DNA from: Gryllotalpicola daejeonensis
Lineage (GTDB): Bacteria; Actinomycetota; Actinomycetes; Actinomycetales; Microbacteriaceae
Length of the DNA: 64,000 bases
Direction of reading: 5' to 3'
Assembly (NCBI RefSeq): GCF_039538145.1
Contig: NZ_BAABBV010000001.1
Span: forward strand, 1,674,001 to 1,738,000
Shown: in pieces, positions 16,701 to 24,705 of the stretch
Position numbering within the stretch: the first letter of the stretch is position 1
How the letters are laid out: the number at the start of each line of letters is the position of its first letter
Position numbers and translations under genes: made by a program
The notes under the pieces: model-generated
What the model was told of the DNA's origin: nothing
Databases searched by the model: none
Seen by the model: only the letters and a program-made list of their open reading frames with translations

Positions 16701-18332
16701 GCTCCGCGGCTGCGCGATGCGATCGGAGTGCCGCTGCCGATCGGCGTCCCGACGGCGTTCATCGAGCCGGTCGCCGACCCGCTCGGCGACCTCGTCGGGC
16801 GCTATGCCCGCACCCATGGGCCGTTCGCCGCCGACGAGGTCGCGGCGCGGTTCGGACTCGGGGTGTCGGTGGTCACCGACACCCTGCGGCGGCTGTCGCA
16901 CGAGCGGCGGGTGGTCGAGGGCGAGTTCCGCCCGCATGCGACCGGCACCGAGTGGTGCGACGGCGACGTGTTGCGTCGGCTGCGGCGGCTGTCGCTCGCT
17001 GCGCTGCGGCACGAGGTCGAGCCGGTGGAGCCCGCCGCGTTCGCACGCTTCCTGCCCGAGTGGCAGCACGTGGGAACCGGCACGTTGAAGGGTGTCGATG
17101 GTGTGGCATCCGTCATCGAGCAGCTGGCGGGTGTGCGCGCGCCGGCATCCGCGTGGGAATCTCTGATTCTGCCCGCCCGCGTTTCTGATTACGCGCCCGT
17201 CATGCTCGACGAGCTGACGGCGAGTGGCGAGGTGATCTGGGCGGGCGCCGGCACCATTCCGGGGCGCGACGGGTGGCTCAGCTTCCACCTCGCCGAGACG
17301 GCGCCGCTGACGCTGGCGCCGCCGGTGGATCTCGAGACCGATGAGCTGCAGCGCGAGATCCTGACGACGCTCAGCGCCGGTGGCGGGTTCTTCTTCCGGC
17401 AGCTGTCGGACGCGGTCGGCTCTCAGGACGACGCCGTGCTCGAGACCGCTCTGTGGGATCTGGTGTGGGCCGGCCTCATCACGAACGACACGCTCGCGCC
17501 GGTGCGGGCGCTCACCGGCAGTCGTGCGGCGCACAAGCGGCCGGCGCGGGCACCACGGACGCGGATGTTCCGGGGCGGGCGGGTGCAGCTGGCTTCCGCC
17601 GTGGCACGCCCGAACGTGCCGACGCGCACCGGGCCGCCGACCGTCGCGGGGCGGTGGTCGCTGCTGCCGCTCGGCGACGCCGACCCGACGCTGCGGGCGC
17701 ACGCGGCGGCCGAGAGCCTGCTCGACCGCTATGGGGTGGTCTCGCGCGGCTCGGTGCAGAACGAGGGACTGGCCGGCGGGTTCGCATTCGCCTACCGCGT
17801 GCTCGCCGAGTTCGAGCAGACGGGGCACGTGCGACGCGGGTATTTCATCGAGACGCTGGGCGCGGCGCAGTTCGCCAGCTCGCCGACCGTCGACCGCCTG
17901 CGCGGATTCGTGACGGATGCCACGACCGAGCCCCCACTGAACGCGGTGGCCCTGGCCGCAACCGACCCGGCGAACCCGTATGGTGCGGCTCTGCCGTGGC
18001 CCGACCCACCGGCGGTCGAGGCGGGTCCCGGCCAGCGGGTCGCTTCCGGGCATCGTGCCGGGCGCAAGGCGGGGGCGCTCGTCGCGCTGGTCGATGGGGA
18101 GCTCGTGCTCTACATCGAACGCGGCGGGAAGACCGTGCTCGCGTTCACCGACGAGGCGGCCGTGCTTGCCGCGGCGGCGACCGCCGTCGCACAGCTGGTG
18201 CGCCGCGGCGGCACCGATCGCTTGGCCATCGAGTCGGCGAACGGGGCTTTCGTGCTCGGGACTCCGCTAGGCGAGGCGCTCGCGGCGGCAGGTTTCAGCG
18301 AGACGCCGCGCGGGCTGCGGCTGCGGTACTGA
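13716..18332 (+). CDS. lhr: Lhr, large helicase-related ATP-dependent helicase
   Basis: 1538 aa, close to the about 1500 aa of mycobacterial Lhr. RecA1 has Walker A APTGSGKT (44-51) and a DEVH box (about 182-185). RecA2 has SSLELGIDMGEVDLVVQ and QRIGRAGHQ. These are followed by the winged-helix and Lhr-core domains and a long C-terminal domain with tandem winged helices. Mycobacterial Lhr is a 3'-to-5' translocase that unwinds RNA:DNA hybrids and is induced by DNA damage. A TATGGT box near 13698 suggests a very short leader. In-frame ATGs at 13686 and 13707 are alternatives; 13707 has GGAGG 11 nt upstream. Confidence 0.95.
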   Translation: MTDTLERFSAATRQWFAGAFSAPTAAQLGAWEAISSGRNTLVIAPTGSGKTLAAFLWAIDRLMADGGPRDASPGGQGKGKPSAAGTSKTKVLYISPLKALGVDVERNLRSPIVGIAQTAKRLGIDPPEVSVGVRSGDTPSSERQRLLRHPPEILITTPESLYLMLTSGARETLREVETVIVDEVHAVASTKRGAHLAVSLERLDELLARPAQRVGLSATVRPPEEVARFLSGMTPTTIVAPESQKRFDLRVVVPVDDMRELQTAPGGDKVGGTIWTHVDEAVLDEVLAHRSTIVFANGRRTTERLTARLNELYAERLGFEPEPVTSFPAQLVGGSGTTGGVSTEAPVLARAHHGSVSKEQRAAIEDDLKTGKLRCVVATSSLELGIDMGEVDLVVQVAAPPSIASGLQRIGRAGHQVGEVSKGILFPNHRADLVQSALATERMRAGLIEKIAVPQNPLDILAQQTVAAVSVGPVDVDGWFDTVRRSAPFATLPRAAYEAVLDLLSGRYPSEEFGELRPRLVWDRERGILTSRPGASRLAVTSGGTIPDRGLFGVFMVAGADDKAPRRVGELDEEMVYESRVGDVFALGTTSWKIAEITHDRVMVTPAYGEPGRVPFWHGDGIGRPAELGEALGGFVRELGSSDSGDAARRLLDDGLDERASRNLLTYLDDQKTATGHLPTDRTLVVERFRDELGDWRIVLHSPYGQMVHAPWALAVGRRVRESLGLEGAVLAADDGIIVRLPDSDAEPPGAELFVFAPDELEAVVTEEVGGSALFAARFREAAQRALLFPRYDPGRRNPLWQQRMRSAQLLEVAHKYPQFPIILETMRECLQDVYDLPALAAVARRIEQRKIRIVETTSERPSPFASTLLFGYIAAFMYEGDSPLAERRAAALTVDTELLSQLLGRSELRELLDPAVIARVEGELQRLPAERHARGVEGVADLLRVLGPLSLDELAARFEGAADEVAEAVAELVTAKRALRVSIAGDERVAAIEDAPRLRDAIGVPLPIGVPTAFIEPVADPLGDLVGRYARTHGPFAADEVAARFGLGVSVVTDTLRRLSHERRVVEGEFRPHATGTEWCDGDVLRRLRRLSLAALRHEVEPVEPAAFARFLPEWQHVGTGTLKGVDGVASVIEQLAGVRAPASAWESLILPARVSDYAPVMLDELTASGEVIWAGAGTIPGRDGWLSFHLAETAPLTLAPPVDLETDELQREILTTLSAGGGFFFRQLSDAVGSQDDAVLETALWDLVWAGLITNDTLAPVRALTGSRAAHKRPARAPRTRMFRGGRVQLASAVARPNVPTRTGPPTVAGRWSLLPLGDADPTLRAHAAAESLLDRYGVVSRGSVQNEGLAGGFAFAYRVLAEFEQTGHVRRGYFIETLGAAQFASSPTVDRLRGFVTDATTEPPLNAVALAATDPANPYGAALPWPDPPAVEAGPGQRVASGHRAGRKAGALVALVDGELVLYIERGGKTVLAFTDEAAVLAAAATAVAQLVRRGGTDRLAIESANGAFVLGTPLGEALAAAGFSETPRGLRLRY

Positions 18333-18345
18333 CGGCCGCAGCCGC

Positions 18346-18681
18346 TCACGCACTGATGCGCAGCGAGCTGATCCGCCCGTCTTCCGCCAGCTCAAACGCA
18401 TAGTGCAGCTCGGCGCGACCACCGGGAAAGTCGCCCTCGATGACGTTGACGACGAGCGCAGCGCCGCCGGTCTGTTCCGCAGACACCCGCGTACTGGTGT
18501 GACTGAACTCGCTGGCCGCGCCGGTCAGCCATCCGAGGATCTCGTCGCGGCCGCGGTAGGTCCGGCCGTCGTCCTCGACCACCGCGTCAGGGGTGAAGAC
18601 ATCGATCGTGGCGGACTTGTCGGGGCTGTCACCGAGTTCGAAATAGGTGGTGATCGCCGGCGCGAGAGTGTCGTTCGTCAT
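18346..18681 (-). CDS. SnoaL-like / NTF2-fold protein
   Basis: 111 aa. The cone-shaped SnoaL/NTF2 fold is indicated by ITTYFELGDSPDKSATIDVF, then DAVVEDDGRTYRGRDEILGW and a C-terminal HYAFELAEDGRISSLRI. Such proteins act as small hydrolases, isomerases or binding proteins. It has a MerR-type promoter (18723-18753) directly upstream and lies after the MerR gene in the same direction, so it is the likely target of that regulator. Confidence 0.85.
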   Translation of the reverse strand: MTNDTLAPAITTYFELGDSPDKSATIDVFTPDAVVEDDGRTYRGRDEILGWLTGAASEFSHTSTRVSAEQTGGAALVVNVIEGDFPGGRAELHYAFELAEDGRISSLRISA

Positions 18682-18722
18682 GTGGTTTCTTCTTCCGTTC
18701 TGCGGTCGTCGTTCCTGCCCCC

Positions 18723-18753
18723 AGCGTCGGCCTTCCCCGTGGGGGAAGGTCAA
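18723..18753 (-). promoter_or_regulatory. MerR-type promoter with 19-bp spacer
   Basis: Minus strand: -35 TTGACC (18753-18748) and -10 GACGCT (18728-18723) are separated by 19 bp. The spacer carries the perfect dyad CCTTCCCC-N3-GGGGAAGG (18731-18749). A long spacer with a centred dyad is the hallmark of MerR-activated promoters. Confidence 0.8.
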
Positions 18754-18771
18754 ATGGCGTCGCGTCGAGAC

Positions 18772-19578
18772 TCAGCGGGTGGTGCGGAAGATCGGCCATC
18801 CGACCTCGGTGATCTCGTCGGCCCCATCAACGAGATACGTCTCCCGGACGGGGCCGTCGATTCCGAGTTCGTGCTGGGCAACATAGGCGCCGAGTCGCCC
18901 ATAGGTCTGCGCCATCGTCGCGTCCGGTCCGCGGTGCACGACGACGGCGAGGTCGACCGCGGGCACCACCTCGAGGCGTGCGCGATCGGTCGGCGAACGG
19001 ACGCCTGTCGACGACGCCACCGGGAAGAAGAGCACCGCCTCACCACGCTCGTCGAGAAAGAGCTTCGCGTCCCAGATGCCGCCGCGAGGGCCCGACGGCT
19101 CAACGCCGGGGGCCCGCGCAGCGGCATCCAGCTCACGCTGGGCGCCGCGGTACCAGTCGCCCAGCTGCGCCAGTTCGATCGTCTCCCGAATCGCCAGCAC
19201 GCGCGTTTCCGGAACGCTGCGATGTTCGACCGCGAGGTCGGCCGGCGTCGGGGCCAGCAGGCCCTGAAGCGCGGTGACGGCGGCACGCGTCGCGTCGAGC
19301 TCTGATTCCAGACGCTCGAGGTGCGCGGCAATGAGAGCGCTGCGCGCCGCGATGTCGGACCGCAGCATCTCGCGGACGGTGTCCACCGGAACCGACAGGG
19401 CTCGCAGCTGCCGCACGACCTGTGCGTCGGCGATCTGCTCGGCGCTGTAGAGACGGTAGCCGCTCGACCGGTCGATGACGGCCGGCAGGAGGAGGCCTTC
19501 GCGGTGGTAATAGCGCAGCGTCTTCGCGCTCAGACGCGTCGCCTGGGCGAAGTCGCCGATGGTCATCAAAGAAGGCAC
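18772..19578 (-). CDS. MerR-family regulator with C-terminal effector domain
   Basis: 268 aa. The MerR HTH is clear (MTIGDFAQATRLSAKTLRYY, then GYRLYSAEQIADAQVVRQLR), followed by a dimerisation coiled coil (about 75-115). The C-terminal about 150 aa resemble a GyrI-like/SOUL ligand-binding fold of the BmrR group (RVLAIRETIELAQLGDWYRG and YGRLGAYVAQHELGIDGPVR). It probably senses a small or hydrophobic molecule. The start is GTG 19578, or ATG 19566 four codons later. The dyad promoter of the SnoaL-like gene just downstream is its probable site. Confidence 0.88.
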   Translation of the reverse strand: MPSLMTIGDFAQATRLSAKTLRYYHREGLLLPAVIDRSSGYRLYSAEQIADAQVVRQLRALSVPVDTVREMLRSDIAARSALIAAHLERLESELDATRAAVTALQGLLAPTPADLAVEHRSVPETRVLAIRETIELAQLGDWYRGAQRELDAAARAPGVEPSGPRGGIWDAKLFLDERGEAVLFFPVASSTGVRSPTDRARLEVVPAVDLAVVVHRGPDATMAQTYGRLGAYVAQHELGIDGPVRETYLVDGADEITEVGWPIFRTTR

Positions 19579-19619
19579 GTGACCATCATCGAGCGGATGC
19601 CCGCGCTGTTCGCGTGCGC

Positions 19620-20675
19620 TCAGGCCGCGGGCGCGTCCAGATCTGCGAGATCAAGGACGAAGCGGTACCGCACGTCCCCGCGCTCCAGCCGGTCAAGCGC
19701 CGTCGAAACCTCGGCGGACGGGACGACCTCGATGTCCGCCGTGATGCCATGATCAGCCGCGAAGGCGAGCATCTCGGCCGTTCCTCGCCGCCCGCCCGTA
19801 CCCGACGAGGTCAGCTTCCGACGCCCACGGGTCAGCAGCATGAGCGGCACCTCGGTCGGCAGCGGCAAGCCGACAACGCTCAGCGTTCCATCCAAAGCAA
19901 GCAGGTTGATCAGCGGTGCGAGCTCGTGCGGCGCCGAGATCGTGTCGAGAATGAAGTCGAAGCGACCGGATGCCTGCGCCAGCTGTTCCTCGTCGGTGGT
20001 GTCGATCAGCCCAGCTGCCCCCAGAGCCCGCGCGTCGTTCGCCTTGTCGGGCGTTCGGCTCAGCACCATCACCTCGGCGCCGAGGGCGGCAGCGAACTTC
20101 ACCCCCAGGTGGCCGACGCCGCCGAGCCCAGCGATCGCGACCCTGCTACCGCGGCCGACGCCGGCCGCGCGCAGCGGCTCCCACACCGTAATGCCGGCGC
20201 ACATCAGCGGTGCTGCGCCCGCGGCGTCGAGATCCTCGGGGAGGTGGTACACGAAGTCCGCGCGCACGACGTATTCCCGGCTGTAGCCGCCCTTCGTGAT
20301 CGAGCCGTCGATGCGATCGACACCGCCGTAGGTCGTGACGAGTCCGTTGAGACAGTAGTTCTCCTGTCCCGCCCGACACATGACGCACCCACCGCACGAA
20401 TCGACAAGCGTGCCGACCGCGACACGGTCGCCGACCGCGAAACCCGTCACCGACGGGCCGAGCTCGGTGACCGTTCCCGTGAACTCGTGACCCGGCACGA
20501 GTCCGTCGGTCGGCTTACCCACGAGCCCGTGGATCGCGTGCAGATCGCTGTGGCACACGCCACAGAAGTCGACACGCACGGCGATGTCGTCATCGCGCAG
20601 CTCACGGCGCTCGATAGCGACGCGATCGAGTCGTGTCGAGTTGTCCTGACTCTGCCAGGCGGTGGTGGTTCGCAT
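19620..20675 (-). CDS. Zinc-dependent alcohol dehydrogenase (MDR family)
   Basis: 351 aa. Catalytic zinc ligands are seen in CGVCHSDLHAIHG and GHEFTG. The structural-zinc cysteines are in DSCGGCVMCRAGQENYC. The Rossmann motif is GLGGVGHLGVKFAAALGAEV. Overall it matches the NADP-dependent cinnamyl-alcohol-dehydrogenase/YahK-AdhC group, active on aldehydes. The ATG at 20675 is chosen for the GGAG 6 nt upstream. It is divergent from a TetR regulator with two shared operators, so it is probably inducible by its substrate or a toxic aldehyde. Confidence 0.93.
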   Translation of the reverse strand: MRTTTAWQSQDNSTRLDRVAIERRELRDDDIAVRVDFCGVCHSDLHAIHGLVGKPTDGLVPGHEFTGTVTELGPSVTGFAVGDRVAVGTLVDSCGGCVMCRAGQENYCLNGLVTTYGGVDRIDGSITKGGYSREYVVRADFVYHLPEDLDAAGAAPLMCAGITVWEPLRAAGVGRGSRVAIAGLGGVGHLGVKFAAALGAEVMVLSRTPDKANDARALGAAGLIDTTDEEQLAQASGRFDFILDTISAPHELAPLINLLALDGTLSVVGLPLPTEVPLMLLTRGRRKLTSSGTGGRRGTAEMLAFAADHGITADIEVVPSAEVSTALDRLERGDVRYRFVLDLADLDAPAA

Positions 20676-20690
20676 CTGAGCTCCAATAAA

Positions 20691-20756
20691 CAAACTGTTC
20701 GGTCTGTTCTGAAGCTAGACCCACCCGGCTGCGAAAGCAAACCGTTCGGTCTATAA
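20691..20756. promoter_or_regulatory. Twin TetR operators between adh and tetR
   Basis: Two direct copies of CAAAC-N-GTTCGGTCT (20691-20705 and 20738-20752) lie 47 bp apart. Each contains a CGGT half-site and adjoins one of the two divergent genes. The second overlaps the TATAAA -10 (20752-20757) of tetR, indicating autorepression. Confidence 0.75.
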
Positions 20757-20765
20757 ACTCGCCAC

Positions 20766-21353
20766 ATGCCCGCAATCGCCACCGCACCTGCGACGAAGAA
20801 GGGCGCGGCCACCCGTCGGCGCATCCTCGACGCCGCCACCGCGGAGTTCGCCGAGCACGGCATCGCCGGCGCCCGCGTGGAGCGCATCACCGCTGCGGCT
20901 CAGACGAACAAGGCGCAGCTCTACGGTTACTTCGGCAGCAAAGACGGCCTCTTCGACGCGGTCATCGCCGACCGCGTGACGAGCACGACCGCAGCGGTCC
21001 CGTTTGACGTCGACCGGATGCCTGACTGGGCAGTCGCGATCTACGACGAGCACCTGCACCGCCCCGAGCTGACGCGCCTCATCGCCTGGGTCCGACTCGA
21101 GCGACGACGCAGCGGAACCTGGTTCGACGGCGGCGACCATGACGACAAACTCGCCGCCATCGCCGCGGCGCAGGCCGACGGCCGCATCCGACCAGGCGAC
21201 CCCTTCGCACTGCTGACTCTGGTCATCTCGATGGCGTCGACCTGGTCCGCGGCGAGCGAGGTCTACACCGCGACCTCCGACGAACCCGAGGCCGTCCACG
21301 ACACTCGCCGAGCACTGCTGCGGGAGAGCGTCGCGCGACTGCTCGCGCCCTGA
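20766..21353 (+). CDS. TetR-family transcriptional regulator
   Basis: 195 aa. The HTH is in ATRRRILDAATAEFAEHGIA and NKAQLYGYFGSKDGLFDAVI (about residues 15-65). A C-terminal helical ligand-binding domain of the TetR_C_33-like type follows. TATAAA lies 8 nt before the ATG, so the transcript is nearly leaderless. Twin operators in the shared intergenic region point to control of the divergent alcohol dehydrogenase and itself. Confidence 0.93.
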   Translation: MPAIATAPATKKGAATRRRILDAATAEFAEHGIAGARVERITAAAQTNKAQLYGYFGSKDGLFDAVIADRVTSTTAAVPFDVDRMPDWAVAIYDEHLHRPELTRLIAWVRLERRRSGTWFDGGDHDDKLAAIAAAQADGRIRPGDPFALLTLVISMASTWSAASEVYTATSDEPEAVHDTRRALLRESVARLLAP

Positions 21354-21432
21354 CCTGACGTGACCTGACCCGGCACGAGACGAAGACGCCGACCTGGCTG
21401 CGGCACCGCCCGAACAGGCATCCACTCGGCAC

Positions 21433-21463
21433 TTGACCTTGACGCAACGTCAACGCCTACCGT
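21433..21463 (+). promoter_or_regulatory. MerR-type promoter with 19-bp spacer (autoregulatory)
   Basis: -35 TTGACC (21433-21438) and -10 TACCGT (21458-21463) are 19 bp apart. The dyad TTGACG-CAA-CGTCAA (21439-21453) is centred between them. The -10 ends 7 nt before the ATG, so the transcript should be leaderless. Confidence 0.8.
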
Positions 21464-21470
21464 CGTGATC

Positions 21471-22250
21471 ATGCGAGACGGACGCACCCCCGAATGGCCG
21501 ATCACCGAAGTGGTCGCGCTGACCGGAACGACCAGCAGAACGCTGCGCCACTACGGCGAGATCGGCCTGCTGCCGCCGTCGCGCATCGGCGAGAACGGCT
21601 ACCGCTACTACGACCGCGATGGGCTCGTGCGTCTGCAGCGCATCCTGCTGCTGCGCGAGCTCGGGCTCGGCCTTCCCGAGATCGGCCGCGTGCTCAATGA
21701 GCAGCTCGATGTCGCAGCCGCACTCGAGGCGCACATCGACGCGCTGCGCGAGCAGCAGTCGCGCCTCAGCCGGCAGCTCGAATCCGTGCGCCGCACACTC
21801 GCCGCCATCAGAGACGGGAAGGACCTGGACATGTCCGAGATGTTCGACGGCTTCGACCACACGCAGTACCGCGACGAGGTCGAACAGCGCTGGGGCACGG
21901 ATGCCTACGCCCGCAGCGCCCACTGGTGGGAGGCTAAGACGCGCACCGAGAAGGCGCAGCTGCGGGCCGAGCAGGCGGCCCGCTCACGCGCCTGGATCGA
22001 ACTGAGCGCGACGGATGCCTCACCGAGCTCCCCCGAGGCGCAGAAACTGGCCGCCGAGCACGTCGGCTGGCTGCGCACCGTGCCCGGCACGCCGGCTGCG
22101 TCGGGTGACGCGGACGCGCTGCGAAGCTACGTCCTCGGCCTCGCCGAGCTGTACGTCGCCGACGAACGCTTCGCCGCCAACTACGGGGGCGCGAAAGGGG
22201 CGGCCTTCGTGAAGGCCGCCCTCGAGCAGTACGCGGAATCCGAGCTGTAG
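21471..22250 (+). CDS. MerR-family regulator with TipAS-like domain
   Basis: 259 aa. The MerR HTH is ITEVVALTGTTSRTLRHYGE and GYRYYDRDGLVRLQRILLLR, followed by a coiled coil (about 75-110). The C-terminal half (FDGFDHTQYRDEVEQRWG and the final FAANYGGAKGAAFVKAALEQ) is a TipAS antibiotic-binding domain, which in Streptomyces TipAL traps thiopeptides. No adjacent efflux gene is seen. The MerR-type promoter directly upstream indicates autoactivation. Confidence 0.9.
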   Translation: MRDGRTPEWPITEVVALTGTTSRTLRHYGEIGLLPPSRIGENGYRYYDRDGLVRLQRILLLRELGLGLPEIGRVLNEQLDVAAALEAHIDALREQQSRLSRQLESVRRTLAAIRDGKDLDMSEMFDGFDHTQYRDEVEQRWGTDAYARSAHWWEAKTRTEKAQLRAEQAARSRAWIELSATDASPSSPEAQKLAAEHVGWLRTVPGTPAASGDADALRSYVLGLAELYVADERFAANYGGAKGAAFVKAALEQYAESEL

Positions 22251-22255
22251 TCGCG

Positions 22256-23608
22256 CTACGCCGCCGGCCCCTCGGTCAAGGTCACCGACGCCGTGTGCGA
22301 CTGCCCGGCCGAATCGACCCAGGTCAGCGACACCTCGTCGCCCGGGGCAGAGGACTTGAGCGCCGACTGCAGCGCATCGGCGGACGCGACCGCCTTCCCA
22401 TCGACCGCGGTGATGACGTCGCCCGCGGCGAGCCCCGCCTCTTCGGCCGGCCCGTTGGAGACGACGCCCGCGATCGCGGCGCCCTGAGCGGTCGCCGTCG
22501 AGCCGTCGCCGGCGAAGGCGCCGTAGCCCGAGGCATCCGTCTCGCCCAGCTCGATGCCCAGGAATGCCGGGTAGCCGAGCTCGATGCTGCCGCCCTCATC
22601 ACCTGAGGTGATCTTCTTCGCGATGTCGAGCGCGGTCGCGATCGGAATCGCGTAGCCGTCGGCGACCCCACCGCTCGACGCCGCCGTGTCGATGCCGATG
22701 ACCTTGTTCGCCGCATCGAAGAGCGGGCCGCCCGAGTCGCCCGGCTCGATCGCCGCGTTCGTCTCGATGAGACCGGTGAGCGATTCGGATGCCGCAGACT
22801 GCTCGGCCTCGGTCGTGATGCTCTTGTCGAGTCCGGTCACCGTGCCGGCCGCGGCGACCAGCGTGCCGCCGCCTTCTGCGTTGCCGACTCCGGTCACCGC
22901 GTCGCCCGTGGCGACCGTGTGGTTCTTGTCGAGTGACGCGGTCGCGAGACCCTTCGCCCCCTGCAGCTGCAGCACCGCGATGTCGTCGGTGGCGTCGTCG
23001 CCCACGACCTTGGCGGTGTAGGACTTGCCCGCGTCGATGACGGTGATGGACGTCGAGCCCTCGATCACGTGGTTGTTCGTGAGGATCTCGCCGCTCGAGG
23101 TCAGCACGATGCCGGTGCCGGCCGCCTCTGCGTTCTGGTAGCCGAGCTGGGTCTCGATGAGCACAATGCCGCGCGACTGCGCCGACGTGGCCGCCGTCGT
23201 CGGGGAGCCTGTCGCGCCCGAGCCGCTCGAGGACCCTGAGCCCGAGCCGCCGTAGGCATTGCCGTCGAAGGGGTTCGCGTCGCTCGAGCCGGACTGGCCC
23301 GACGTGCCGCCACTGGAGCCGTAGCCGCCGGTCGAGCCGCCATAACCATAGCCGTAGCCGCCGTGCAGCCCTGCCGCCGGCTGACCGGAATACTCCTGCT
23401 GCGCACTCGACGCGCCCCGCGCCGCGAACGCGTCCTGCACTGCGAAGACGCAGCCGACGCCGAGCGCCGCCGCCACGACGGTGCTCGCCGCCACGAGCAG
23501 CGTCTGCCGCTTGGTGAAGTGGTCGCGGTGACCTCGGTGATCTCGGTGATCGTCGTGGTCTGTCAGCTGGTCGGTCATCGGGGCCCCGGTACCGTTGATC
23601 TCGCTCAT
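22256..23608 (-). CDS. HtrA/DegP-type membrane-anchored serine protease with PDZ
   Basis: 450 aa. A cytoplasmic N-terminus rich in His and Asp (DHDDHRDHRGHRDH, residues 18-30) precedes one transmembrane helix (about 36-56). Then comes an extracellular Gly/Ser/Tyr-rich linker (about 72-145), a trypsin-like domain with His180, Asp209 and Ser292 (EPGDSGGPLFD), and a C-terminal PDZ domain (about 370-445). It is probably a surface quality-control protease. The start MSEINGTG is preferred because the upstream extension lacks coding character. It is divergent from the APH-like kinase. Confidence 0.93.
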   Translation of the reverse strand: MSEINGTGAPMTDQLTDHDDHRDHRGHRDHFTKRQTLLVAASTVVAAALGVGCVFAVQDAFAARGASSAQQEYSGQPAAGLHGGYGYGYGGSTGGYGSSGGTSGQSGSSDANPFDGNAYGGSGSGSSSGSGATGSPTTAATSAQSRGIVLIETQLGYQNAEAAGTGIVLTSSGEILTNNHVIEGSTSITVIDAGKSYTAKVVGDDATDDIAVLQLQGAKGLATASLDKNHTVATGDAVTGVGNAEGGGTLVAAAGTVTGLDKSITTEAEQSAASESLTGLIETNAAIEPGDSGGPLFDAANKVIGIDTAASSGGVADGYAIPIATALDIAKKITSGDEGGSIELGYPAFLGIELGETDASGYGAFAGDGSTATAQGAAIAGVVSNGPAEEAGLAAGDVITAVDGKAVASADALQSALKSSAPGDEVSLTWVDSAGQSHTASVTLTEGPAA

Positions 23609-23676
23609 GACCCCATGACAGACCTGCTTCCCGAATCGGGACCATGGCAGGCCCATGGGTTTCCTATGGAGAAACC

Positions 23677-24576
23677 GTGGACATCCCACACGCCGACCTC
23701 ACCGTCGATAAAGACCTCGCCGCACGCCTCGTGACGGCGCAGTTCCCCGACCTCGCGGCGCCCGTCGAGCTGATCGCGCAGGGCTGGGACAACGCGCTGT
23801 TCCGTCTCGGCGACGACCTGGCGATCCGGATGCCCCGACGCGAAGTCGCCGCCCACCTCGTGGAGCACGAGCAGCGCTGGCTGCCGACGCTGCAGCGCCT
23901 GGTCGAGCTGCCGCTGCCCGTCCCCGTGCGCGAAGGCCGCCCGGCCGCCGACTACCCGTTCGCCTGGAGCATCATCCCGTGGGTCCCCGGCACCGGCGGC
24001 GCCCACCGCACCCCGGCCGAGCGCGACGCCTACGCCCGCCAGTTCGCCGAGTTCTTCGCCGCGCTGCACGTTCCGGCGCCAGCCGATGCCCCGCACAACC
24101 CGGTGCGGGGCGTGCCGCTCGCCGATCGAACGGCTGCGGTTCACGCGCGCCTTGACGCAATGGCCGGCCGCCTCGCCGACGCCGTGCGCGCCGAGCTGCG
24201 CACCGCCTGGGATGCCGGTGCGTCAGCACCGAGCCACATCGGCTCCGCGCTCTGGCTGCACGGCGACCCGCATCCCGGCAACGTCGTCGTCGCCGAGTCG
24301 GGAGCCCTCGCCACCGTCGTCGACTTCGGCGACGTCACATCAGGGGACCCGGCGACCGACCTCTCCGCCGCCTGGCTGCACTTCACGTCGGCGGGGCGCG
24401 CCGCGTTCCGCAGGCGCTACGAAGAGCTGCACGAGACGGATGCCTCGACCTGGGCTCGCGCCCGCGCGTGGGCCGTCTCGATCGGAACCTCGGCGTTCGC
24501 GGCCTCGGACGGCGGCAACGGCCCCATGGCCCGAATGGGCCGCGACGCGATCGAGCAGGTGCTCATCGACTCCTGA
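23677..24576 (+). CDS. Aminoglycoside-phosphotransferase-fold kinase
   Basis: 299 aa. The catalytic loop HGDPHPGN (195-202) and the metal-binding DFGD (216-219) are intact. The N-terminal lobe has WDNALFRLGDDLAIRMPRR. GTG 23677 is chosen because GGAG lies 6 nt upstream. Members of this large family phosphorylate antibiotics (macrolides, aminoglycosides), homoserine, choline or sugars. Nothing here identifies the substrate, and resistance should not be assumed. Confidence 0.88.
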   Translation: MDIPHADLTVDKDLAARLVTAQFPDLAAPVELIAQGWDNALFRLGDDLAIRMPRREVAAHLVEHEQRWLPTLQRLVELPLPVPVREGRPAADYPFAWSIIPWVPGTGGAHRTPAERDAYARQFAEFFAALHVPAPADAPHNPVRGVPLADRTAAVHARLDAMAGRLADAVRAELRTAWDAGASAPSHIGSALWLHGDPHPGNVVVAESGALATVVDFGDVTSGDPATDLSAAWLHFTSAGRAAFRRRYEELHETDASTWARARAWAVSIGTSAFAASDGGNGPMARMGRDAIEQVLIDS

Positions 24577-24604
24577 GTCGTTGCGCGAATCGCGCGCCCA
24601 GAAT

Positions 24605-24705
24605 CGCGACTACGCCGTACTCGCGGGCGAGCGGGAACGGAAGGCGCGACTACGCCGTACTCGCGCGCAAGGGGGAACGGAACGCGCGACTACGCCGTAC
24701 TCGCG
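24605..24705. repeat. Three 21-bp hairpin copies at a 40-bp period
   Basis: CGCGACTACGCCGTACTCGC plus G is found at 24605-24625, 24645-24665 and 24685-24705, with GGGAACGGAA-containing spacers. Each copy can fold CGCGA-TAC / GTA-TCGCG. The third copy is the 3' end of the dhaM-ptsI fusion gene including its TAG stop, so the other two look like duplications of that gene end. The array separates convergent genes and may act as a serial terminator. Confidence 0.85.

Noticed and set aside
13821..18053. 1410-codon open frame on the minus strand
   Set aside because: Antisense to lhr. Composition is Arg/His/Gln-rich, typical of a shadow frame in GC-rich DNA, with no domain.
23677..24576. Antibiotic-resistance phosphotransferase
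   Set aside because: The fold is shared by many metabolic kinases, and nothing in the sequence or context points to an antibiotic substrate.
24605..24705. Short regular repeats that might be a CRISPR array
   Set aside because: Only three copies, spacers of 19 bp that are similar to each other, and the last copy is coding sequence of the dhaM gene. No cas genes nearby.
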